The notes below the pieces were generated by a model. It made no database searches and was not told the origin of the DNA. It saw only the letters and a list, made by a program, of their open reading frames with translations. Positions 1 through 5,302 of a stretch of DNA of 8,978 bases are shown piece after piece. This DNA is from Streptosporangiaceae bacterium (GTDB lineage Bacteria; Actinomycetota; Actinomycetes; Streptosporangiales; Streptosporangiaceae), in contig JASHQP010000291.1 in assembly GCA_030039095.1 (NCBI GenBank), positions 1 to 8,978 on the forward strand, written 5' to 3'. Within the stretch, counting starts at the first letter, position 1; each line of letters opens with the position of its first letter. Both the position numbers and the translations under genes were made by a program.

Positions 1-922
1 CGAGCCGCAGCAGCGTGATCCCGCCGACCGCGGCCCCCTCGTCCGCGGCCCCCTCGTCCGCGGCCCCCTCGTCCGCGTCCCCCTCGTCCGCGGCCCCCTC
101 GTCCGCGTCGCCACGGACCGGCTGCCAGCTGGCCAGCTGCCAGCGCACCCGCTCGGCCACCGCCAGCGCGGAAAGCAGCCCGTCGTGCCGCCACAACCGG
201 GTGAGTTCCTGACCGTCGGCGCAGGTCACCTGCGCCTGCACGCGTACGCAGGCGAGCCCCTTGGCGGCCAGGCCCGCGTGCATCTGCTCCGCGAGCGCCT
301 TGGCGGCGAACACCACCGGCTCGGACTGCCCGGCCGGCGGGTCGAACTCCATGGAAACAGACAGGTCGGCAGCTGGCGGGCGGGGCACCAGCGGCCGGGC
401 ATCCAGGCCGCGCGCCAGCCGGTGCGCGAGCGCTCCCTGCGCGCCGAACCTGTTCCCGGCTTCGGCCGCCGGCAGCGCGGCGAACTCGCCCAGCGTCCTG
501 ATGCCCAGCCGGGGCAGCAAGTCGGCCAGTTCCGGGTCCTCCAGCGTGCTGACCGGCTGCGGGGCGAGGAAGGCCGGCGTCTCGCCAGGCGCGACGATCA
601 GTACCGTATCCGGCGTCTCGGCCTGGGCGGCGAGCCGCGCGGCGAACATGCCGTCGGCGACACCGGCCCGGCAGGAGAAACCGCGGCAGGCAACACCGCC
701 GATGATCTTCCTCGCGAGCACTTCTTCCCCGCCGAAATACCTGGCCGGCCCGCGGGCGCCGAGGGCGCAGGCGCCCGGGTACAGCACCTCGACCCGCGGG
801 CAGAGCTCTTCCACCGCGGCCACCACCTGCTCGAAGGCCCGCGCGCCCTCCGTCCCCTGGTCAGGCCAGTCCGGGCACCACACCACGAGCACCCGCGACG
901 GCGCGTCACCGACGGGCTTCAA
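1..922 (-). CDS. imuB: ImuB, Y-family polymerase-like mutasome hub protein (3' part beyond window edge)
   Basis: This encodes the N-terminal 307 residues of an ImuB-type protein. ImuB proteins are catalytically inactive Y-family relatives that link the sliding clamp, ImuA and DnaE2 during SOS translesion synthesis. Visible parts are the family opening RVLVVWCPDWP (residues 10-20), FEQVVAAVEELCPRVEVL (30-47), RYFGGEE (61-67), a helix-hairpin-helix-like segment LLPRLGIRTLGEFAALP (about 135-151), and the start of a little-finger-like domain from about residue 188. Only about 10 residues separate CPDWP from FEQVV, whereas relatives have roughly 60 there, so the fingers subdomain seems absent. Residues about 271-298 form an acidic DEGAA-repeat linker. 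The TTG start is chosen because AAGGAG (929-934) lies 6 nt upstream and because it overlaps the imuA stop (TTGA), implying translational coupling. The frame is open to the left edge. The family call is firm. Whether the product works is not known. Confidence 0.87.
   Translation of the reverse strand, partial: MKPVGDAPSRVLVVWCPDWPDQGTEGARAFEQVVAAVEELCPRVEVLYPGACALGARGPARYFGGEEVLARKIIGGVACRGFSCRAGVADGMFAARLAAQAETPDTVLIVAPGETPAFLAPQPVSTLEDPELADLLPRLGIRTLGEFAALPAAEAGNRFGAQGALAHRLARGLDARPLVPRPPAADLSVSMEFDPPAGQSEPVVFAAKALAEQMHAGLAAKGLACVRVQAQVTCADGQELTRLWRHDGLLSALAVAERVRWQLASWQPVRGDADEGAADEGDADEGAADEGAADEGAAVGGITLLRL
31..105. repeat. 15-bp tandem repeat, five units, inside imuB
   Basis: Five head-to-tail copies of CGGCCCCCTCGTCCG (plus strand) run from 31 to 105. 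The fourth copy has one G-to-T change. Because the unit is a multiple of three, copy-number changes keep the imuB frame. On the minus strand it codes for repeated Asp-Glu-Gly-Ala-Ala, with one Asp-Glu-Gly-Asp-Ala unit, giving an acidic linker of about 25 residues. The degenerate flank at 106-112 codes for Gly-Asp-Ala, so the array may have grown from that edge. Confidence 0.9.
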
Positions 923-1653
923 CCGGTACTCCTTATTTCGGGCCAGAACGGGTCGTGAGCGGCTCTGGCCTCGTCCGCGACGGAGACCGAGCCGTCGGGT
1001 CCGGGAAGCCACAGCCACCGGGCCCGAGGCTGCACCGCCCCGCCTCTGCCGTCCGCGACGACCTGGACCCGGCGGGCGCGCAGCCGCCCGTGGCCGGTCC
1101 CGATCCCCGCCCACTCCTGCTGGGCGACGGACAGCCGGGCCTGCGCACCGTCCCACTCCCCCGCCACCACGAGAACGCCGCCGAAGCGGCGCACGGTGGC
1201 CTCGATCCGCCGCCGGACCTGGGCGGACGGCCGGTCCGGCGGGCGGAGCAACACGAGCTCACAGCCATCAAGAAGAGAGGCCACCACCTGTGGCCAGCCG
1301 GTGCCGGGGTCCGCGACCAGCAGCATCCGGTCCGGGTCCAGGCCCACCTCCGCCGCTGCCGCCACCCCGACCTGCGGCAGCCCTACCACCGCGCACCACG
1401 CCCCCGCCGCCGAGGCCCCCGCGGCCAGCGCCAGGCAGAGCAGGCTCCATTGCCCGACCGCGACAACCGAGCCACGCCGCAGGGCCCCTCCGGAAAGCAG
1501 CCCGCGCAGAGCCGGAAGTACCGGCAGTACGGCCTCGTCAGACAGGACCGCCTCCCCCGGCGACGCCTTCCCCGACGCGCCGGCGGCACGGCGTACCAAG
1601 GACAGCTCCACCCCGGGCGCGGTTCCCCCAGCCTGCGCGGCCTCCGCCCTCAT
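919..1653 (-). CDS. imuA: ImuA-type RecA-like protein of the SOS mutasome
   Basis: This 244-residue protein is encoded directly upstream of imuB and matches the actinomycete ImuA (ImuA') type, a RecA-related accessory factor that works with ImuB and DnaE2 in damage-induced translesion synthesis. The RecA-like core starts near residue 56 (GALRRGSVVAVGQWSLLCLA). A hydrophobic strand-like stretch LLDGCELVLLRPP lies at 127-139. The family's C-terminal pattern follows: GHGRLRARRVQVVADGRGG (188-205) and LWLPGPDGSV (214-223). The position expected for a Walker A loop reads VGQWSLLCL, without the GK[ST] signature, so ATP hydrolysis by this protein is doubtful. The ATG start is supported by a promoter and LexA box immediately upstream; no Shine-Dalgarno is visible. 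The stop overlaps the imuB start. The assignment rests on family sequence pattern plus the imuB neighbour, and the pair supports both calls. Confidence 0.85.
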   Translation of the reverse strand: MRAEAAQAGGTAPGVELSLVRRAAGASGKASPGEAVLSDEAVLPVLPALRGLLSGGALRRGSVVAVGQWSLLCLALAAGASAAGAWCAVVGLPQVGVAAAAEVGLDPDRMLLVADPGTGWPQVVASLLDGCELVLLRPPDRPSAQVRRRIEATVRRFGGVLVVAGEWDGAQARLSVAQQEWAGIGTGHGRLRARRVQVVADGRGGAVQPRARWLWLPGPDGSVSVADEARAAHDPFWPEIRSTG

Positions 1654-1689
1654 CGATCAACTATCGAACATAGATTCGATAATTGTCAA
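1654..1689 (-). promoter_or_regulatory. imuA promoter, probably giving a leaderless transcript
   Basis: On the minus strand a perfect -35 TTGACA (1689-1684) is followed by an 18-nt spacer, a -10 GATAGT (1665-1660, four of six consensus bases) and then 6 nt before the imuA ATG at 1653. That spacing puts the transcription start at or next to the A of ATG, and no Shine-Dalgarno is present, so a leaderless mRNA is inferred. The LexA box occupies most of the spacer. The -35 is clear; the -10 is a moderate match. Confidence 0.6.
1664..1679 (-). promoter_or_regulatory. LexA (SOS) box of the imuA-imuB operon
   Basis: TCGAACATAGATTCGA (plus strand) differs by one base from the actinobacterial SOS box TCGAAC-N4-GTTCGA. 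The inverted arms extend to TATCGAA / TTCGATA (1662-1681), 7 bp each around a 6-bp spacer. It ends 10 bp before the imuA ATG and sits between the predicted -35 and -10, so bound LexA should block RNA polymerase. It fits the known SOS control of imuA/imuB genes. Confidence 0.88.
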
Positions 1690-1690
1690 G

Positions 1691-2052
1691 CCTCTGACCT
1701 GGTGTTTTCTTGCTAGCCGGGGCACAGGCCCGCAACTACGAGCCCGCGCCCGCCAAACTCTGTCCAGCGCCGTGTGGACGGACAGTGGGCGGAAACCGAA
1801 GGTCAGTCACGAACCGTCAGCGTCAGGAAAGATGTACTGGCCCACACCGCACTGTCGTAGTTCGCCGCTGTCGCCGTCAGGCTCTGGCTGGCGTGCCCGT
1901 ACGCTGCCCACATACCAGCAAACGCGCCGTTCCCTCGCTCAGCCGCGCCGCTCGGAGCCATGGGGCCGCGCGCTTCGCGTTCAAGGCTCTGAACTGGGTG
2001 GGCGGGTGGCCAGGCATCCGGTCCCCGGCGGCCGAATCCTCAGGTTCGCGAC
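1691..2052. other. Spacer without a recognisable gene between divergent imuA and the rhomboid-like gene
   Basis: About 360 bp with no open frame that looks like a protein gene. The frames that cross it on both strands are Arg/Ser/Pro-rich with no recognisable family pattern, and I see no tRNA-like cloverleaf. Weak inverted repeats are present: GTCCA/TGGAC (1762-1766 and 1775-1779) and GTTCA/TGAAC (1979-1983 and 1990-1994). Both are too short to call as terminators or operators. A small RNA or 5' control element cannot be excluded. Confidence 0.5.
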
Positions 2053-2053
2053 C

Positions 2054-2065
2054 TAGGCTGCTTTC
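2054..2065 (+). promoter_or_regulatory. Possible -10 element for leaderless start of the rhomboid-like gene
   Basis: TAGGCT (2054-2059) fits the TAnnnT pattern of actinobacterial -10 hexamers and lies 6 nt before the ATG at 2066. No purine-rich Shine-Dalgarno precedes that ATG. No good -35 is seen about 17-18 bp upstream. This is an inference from spacing alone. Confidence 0.35.
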
Positions 2066-2734
2066 ATGAGGCGGCCGGACCTGAAACACATCTTCAGGTC
2101 TTACGGGGTGGCCTGGATCTATCTGATCGGGTTTGTGATCACTGAGGCGGTCTGCTCGACGCTGTCACCGCGTCAGCTCAGCGCGTTCACCGTGTGGGCA
2201 AGCACGAGCGTGCACAACCTCCAGCACGACCCGGTCGGCTCGCTCGTGGCCTCCGCGTTCATCACCCAGGGGTACTGGCTCGCGTGGCCGTTCCTGATCG
2301 CGTTCGCCATGTTCGGCGCCAACAAGGTGCTCGGCAACTGGCGAACCGTGCTGGTGTGCGGGGCCGGGCACGTCATCGGCACGCTGGTCAGCGAGGGCAT
2401 CGTCGGCTACCGCGTGGCCCACGGGTCGCTGCCAGCGGCCGACCGGTACCTCATCGACGTGGGGCCCTCGTACGTGGTGGTGTCCGCGATCGCGGTGGCC
2501 GTGCTGTACGGCTCGTGGCTGGCGCGGGGCGCGGCAGCGTTCGACCTCGTGCTGCTGGTCTGGGTCGGCAACATCTTCGGCGGGCTGAGCCAGCTCGCCG
2601 TGTCCGCCGTCGGCCATGCCACCGCGATCGCGGTCGGGGTCACCCTCGGCAGCCTGCTGGTCTGGCAGCTGCGCAGGCACCCGGGGCCAGCGGAGACTCT
2701 CGCCGATCCCGGCTATCCGGGCTATCCGGGCTGA
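2066..2734 (+). CDS. Rhomboid-like multispanning membrane protein
   Basis: This 222-residue, strongly hydrophobic protein has about six likely membrane segments (roughly 14-30, 72-90, 94-113, 133-150, 157-174, 178-200) and resembles the rhomboid-like membrane proteins annotated in actinomycetes. Rhomboids are intramembrane serine proteases. Candidate catalytic residues here are Ser135 in VGPSYVVVS, where true rhomboids have GxSG, and His184 in VGHATAIAVGVTLG, which matches the helix-6 pattern of a His followed by small-residue spacing. The HxxxN oxyanion motif expected in the second helix is not visible; that helix reads WLAWPFLIAFAMFG. The protein may therefore be a modified protease or an inactive pseudoprotease. 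The C-terminus ends in a Gly-Tyr-Pro repeat. The ATG has no Shine-Dalgarno, consistent with a leaderless start. The last 13 bp overlap the convergent permease gene. Its substrate is unknown. Confidence 0.62.
   Translation: MRRPDLKHIFRSYGVAWIYLIGFVITEAVCSTLSPRQLSAFTVWASTSVHNLQHDPVGSLVASAFITQGYWLAWPFLIAFAMFGANKVLGNWRTVLVCGAGHVIGTLVSEGIVGYRVAHGSLPAADRYLIDVGPSYVVVSAIAVAVLYGSWLARGAAAFDLVLLVWVGNIFGGLSQLAVSAVGHATAIAVGVTLGSLLVWQLRRHPGPAETLADPGYPGYPG
2711..2732. repeat. Short 9-bp tandem repeat at the convergent gene ends
   Basis: GGCTATCCG occurs twice in tandem (2711-2719, 2720-2728), followed by a partial third copy GGCT (2729-2732). On the plus strand it codes for the C-terminal Gly-Tyr-Pro repeat of the rhomboid-like protein. 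On the minus strand the second copy supplies the TAG stop (2724-2722) of the metal permease. Confidence 0.8.
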
Positions 2735-3570
2735 TCAGCTCGCACTCGGGGGCTGGGCGCGCCGGCCGGAACACGGCGGACCCGGGACTGGCTCACCGCC
2801 GTCCAGATCCGCCCGGCCGCGTAGCACACCGCCGCGATCGTGCCGACGAAGAAGCCCACCGGCCAGTTGGTGTGATAGGACACCGCGATCGCGATCCACA
2901 CAGTTGCCAGCGCGATGATCACGGACAGGCCCATGGCGACCAGCGGCCGGTTCGTGACAGCCCGGGCGGCGGCCGGCGGGCCGATCATCAGGCTGAAGAT
3001 CAGCAGGGCGCCCACCACGGGGAGCGCCATGCTGGTCGCCAGCGCGAGGACAACGAGAAAGCACATCTCGATCCGGTACGCGCGCACGCCGCGCGCCTCG
3101 GCAAGCTCCGGCATCACCGAGGAGAGCATCAGCGGCCGGTACATCACCATGATCGCGACGATGCACACCGCGCCGAGCGCGGCGACCGGTGCTATCTCGT
3201 TCACGCTGATGCCGAGCACCTCGCCGAAGAGCAGCGAGTAGATCTCCGGCGCGTACTCCGTGGTGAAGCTCAGGAACAGCACGCCGAGGCCGAGCATCAC
3301 CACCAGCGCCAGGGCGACCGCAACGTCGTGCCGCGCGCGACGGCCGAGCAGGCCGATGCCGATGGCGCCGAGCAGGGAGAACACGCCGAGGCCGAGCAGC
3401 GTGTCGACCCCGATCAGGCTGGCGCCCGCCGCGCCGGCGAACGCGCCGGTCGGCAGCGCGTCGGCGACGAATGCCGATCCCCGCAGCACCACGAAGAACC
3501 CGACGACCCCGGCGACGACCGCCACCATCGTCGCCACGATCCAGGTATCGGTCATGAAGCCCGAGAACAT
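2722..3570 (-). CDS. Metal ABC transporter permease, ABC-3 family (second permease)
   Basis: This 282-residue polytopic protein belongs to the ABC-3 family (ZnuB/MntB/TroC type), which forms the membrane channel for Zn2+ or Mn2+ import. Family signatures are FVVLRGSAFVADALPTGAFAG (about 26-46), YRPLMLSSVMPELAEARGV (144-162) and FSLMIGPPAAARAVTNRPL (192-210). About eight hydrophobic segments are visible. It follows another permease gene, so the transporter is probably a heterodimer. The ATG at 3570 is preferred because AGGAG lies 5 nt upstream, giving a 19-bp overlap with the upstream gene. An in-frame ATG at 3555 (Met6) forms an ATGA overlap with that gene's stop and is an alternative start, but lacks its own good Shine-Dalgarno. 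The 3' end runs 13 bp into the convergent rhomboid-like gene, leaving no room for a terminator between the two. Confidence 0.88.
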   Translation of the reverse strand: MFSGFMTDTWIVATMVAVVAGVVGFFVVLRGSAFVADALPTGAFAGAAGASLIGVDTLLGLGVFSLLGAIGIGLLGRRARHDVAVALALVVMLGLGVLFLSFTTEYAPEIYSLLFGEVLGISVNEIAPVAALGAVCIVAIMVMYRPLMLSSVMPELAEARGVRAYRIEMCFLVVLALATSMALPVVGALLIFSLMIGPPAAARAVTNRPLVAMGLSVIIALATVWIAIAVSYHTNWPVGFFVGTIAAVCYAAGRIWTAVSQSRVRRVPAGAPSPRVRADQPG

Positions 3571-4466
3571 GCCCTCTCCTCGTTCCGGCTGTCACGGCGG
3601 ATGCGGCCACCGACGAGCTGCGCAAGCAGATAGAAGAGCATGATCGCCACGACGACGAAGAAGCTGACCGGCCATCCCTGCCGGTCCGGCGGCCAGTAGT
3701 AGCTGTCATAGGCGAGCAGCACACCGATCCAGGTGGCCACGATGCCGATCAGCCCCGACCACAGCAGCACCAGGCCGGGCCTGCTGGTCAGGCGCAGCGC
3801 GGTCGCCGCGGGCCCCACGAGCAGCGCCGTGCTGAGGATGGCGCCGATCGTGATCGCCGACAGGGAGACCGCGAGCGCTATCGCGGCCAGGCAGAGCGCG
3901 CCGGCGATGCGCACCGGCACTCCGCGTACCACGGCCAGGTCGGTGCTGACCGAGCTCAGCAGGAGTGGGCGGTACAGCACGGCCACGATGCCGACGGCCA
4001 CGATGCTGAGCACCGCGATCGCCGGGATCATCGAGCTGCCAATCGTGAAGATCGACCCGAACAGGATCGTGATCGGCGCGCCGGTCGTGGAGGTACGCGT
4101 GGTGTCCCAGTAGAGGAACAGGGCGGCAAGGCCGAGCCCGGCACCGCGCACGATGCCGGTTGCCAGGTCGCGCCCGCGCGGACGGCGGACCCCGATCATG
4201 TCCATGACCCCCGCCGCCACGACGCTTGTGCCCGCGAAGCCCCACAGCGGGCTGATCCCGGCGAGGAAGGAAGCGGCGCCGCCGGTGGCGGACAGATCAC
4301 CGAGCGCGTGCCCGGCGTACGACTGCCCGCGCATCACCGTGAACGTGCCCACGATGCCGGACACGAGCGCCACCACGCCCCCGGCCAGCAGCGCCACGTG
4401 GACCGGCGCGCTGGTGAAGAAGCCAGGCTCGATGATCGCCCGGAATACGTGGCCCACCGCGGTCAC
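3552..4466 (-). CDS. Metal ABC transporter permease, ABC-3 family (first permease)
   Basis: This 304-residue ABC-3 family permease is likely one half of the Zn2+/Mn2+ channel. Typical features are VMRGQSYAGHALGDLSATGGA (44-64, with the conserved His53 of the GHAL motif), YRPLLLSSVSTDLAVVRGV (165-183) and LLVGPAATALRLTSRPG (215-231). About eight to nine membrane segments are present, with a polar, charged C-terminus. A distinctive hydrophilic loop, AYDSYYWPPDRQGWPVSFF, lies before the last helix (252-270) and could face outside; the sister permease has a shorter equivalent, SYHTNWPVGFF. The start is GTG at 4466, which overlaps the ATPase stop as GTGA. No separate Shine-Dalgarno is seen, so translation is probably coupled to the upstream gene. 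The other permease overlaps its 3' end by 19 bp. Confidence 0.88.
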   Translation of the reverse strand: MTAVGHVFRAIIEPGFFTSAPVHVALLAGGVVALVSGIVGTFTVMRGQSYAGHALGDLSATGGAASFLAGISPLWGFAGTSVVAAGVMDMIGVRRPRGRDLATGIVRGAGLGLAALFLYWDTTRTSTTGAPITILFGSIFTIGSSMIPAIAVLSIVAVGIVAVLYRPLLLSSVSTDLAVVRGVPVRIAGALCLAAIALAVSLSAITIGAILSTALLVGPAATALRLTSRPGLVLLWSGLIGIVATWIGVLLAYDSYYWPPDRQGWPVSFFVVVAIMLFYLLAQLVGGRIRRDSRNEERACSRAS

Positions 4467-5302
4467 GCACCGTCGGCGGCGTGCGCGCCCGAGTGCTCGA
4501 TCGGGATGTCGAGTCCTTCGCCGCGCCCGGCCACCACCAGGACCCGGCCGTGCACGTGGATGACGTCGACGTGGTGCCCGTACAGCTCGCTGAGCCGCTC
4601 GCCGGTGACGACCTCGTCGGTCGGCCCGCTGGCCGCCCGGCCATGCGCCATGTAGACGATCCGGTCCATGACCGGAAGCAGCGGGTTCATCTCGTGAGCC
4701 GAGATCAGCACCGCGATCCGCTGCTCCCTGGCGATGCGGCCGAGCAGCGCGACCACCTCCTGCTCGCTGGCGATGTCGAGGTTGGCCAGCGGCTCGTCGA
4801 GAAGCAGCAGACCCGGACGGCTGATCAGCGCGTGCGCGATCAGGATGCGCTGCTGTTCCCCGCCGGACAGGTTGCCGACCCGGGAGTTGCCGATGTGCTC
4901 GGCGTCGACCGCCCGCAACATCTCGTCCACCAGCTTCCTGCGCGCCCGCGACGGGAACGGGATGCCGTAACGCTGGCCGTCCAGGCCAAGCCCGACCAGG
5001 TCCCTGGCCCGCAGCGGCATGTCGGGATCGAGCTGGATCTTCTGCGGCACGTAGCCGACCCCGGCCGCGCTCACGGTAACCTTCCCGGAGCTGGCGGGCA
5101 GCAGGCCCAGGATCACCCGCAGCAGCGTGGTCTTGCCCGCTCCGTTGGAGCCGATGAGGCCGACGAACTCGCCCGGATTGATCGAGAACCGAACGTCCTC
5201 CAGGACCTCGCGCCCGCCGAGCCGCACGCTGACGCCGTCGACGACGAGCGCGTCCGGAATGGCCGTGCTCTTCTGATCAGCTGGCTGGCGTGTCATCGTC
5301 AT
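4463..5302 (-). CDS. Metal ABC transporter ATP-binding protein
   Basis: This 279-residue ABC ATPase energises the uptake system from the cytoplasmic side. Motifs are complete: Walker A GSNGAGKT (51-58), Q-loop Gln87 in YVPQKIQLDPDMPL, signature LSGGEQQR (145-152), Walker B LLLLDE (165-170), D-loop ANLD (173-176) and switch His203 in SAHEMNPLLP. The pattern is that of the ZnuC/MntA group. After the core, the C-terminal tail carries six histidines (243, 244, 249, 251, 270, 274), unusually many for its length. The start is ATG at 5302, overlapping the receptor gene's stop as ATGA; a second in-frame ATG is at 5296. A longer open frame continues upstream to 6310, but that stretch is only the shadow of the receptor gene. 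No Shine-Dalgarno precedes the ATG, so coupled translation is likely. Confidence 0.92.
   Translation of the reverse strand: MTMTRQPADQKSTAIPDALVVDGVSVRLGGREVLEDVRFSINPGEFVGLIGSNGAGKTTLLRVILGLLPASSGKVTVSAAGVGYVPQKIQLDPDMPLRARDLVGLGLDGQRYGIPFPSRARRKLVDEMLRAVDAEHIGNSRVGNLSGGEQQRILIAHALISRPGLLLLDEPLANLDIASEQEVVALLGRIAREQRIAVLISAHEMNPLLPVMDRIVYMAHGRAASGPTDEVVTGERLSELYGHHVDVIHVHGRVLVVAGRGEGLDIPIEHSGAHAADGA

Noticed and set aside
31..105. CRISPR-like array
   Set aside because: Units are 15 bp, directly adjacent without spacers, and in frame within imuB; this is a coding minisatellite.
185..1716. Several plus-strand frames across imuA and imuB
   Set aside because: Arg/Pro/Ser-rich shadows; the minus strand carries recognisable mutasome proteins with start and overlap signals.
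1761..1784. TGTCC...GGACA nested hairpin as a terminator
   Set aside because: Arms of only 5 bp, no U-run, and it lies between divergent genes where no terminator is expected.
1979..1994. GTTCA-N6-TGAAC inverted repeat as a second operator or LexA-like box
   Set aside because: Short arms, not in promoter position for either flanking gene, and it lacks the TCGAAC core.
2194..3633. A long plus-strand frame across the rhomboid-like gene and second permease
   Set aside because: Low-complexity Arg/His/Ala translation, no start signals, and it overlaps two genes with recognisable membrane protein families.
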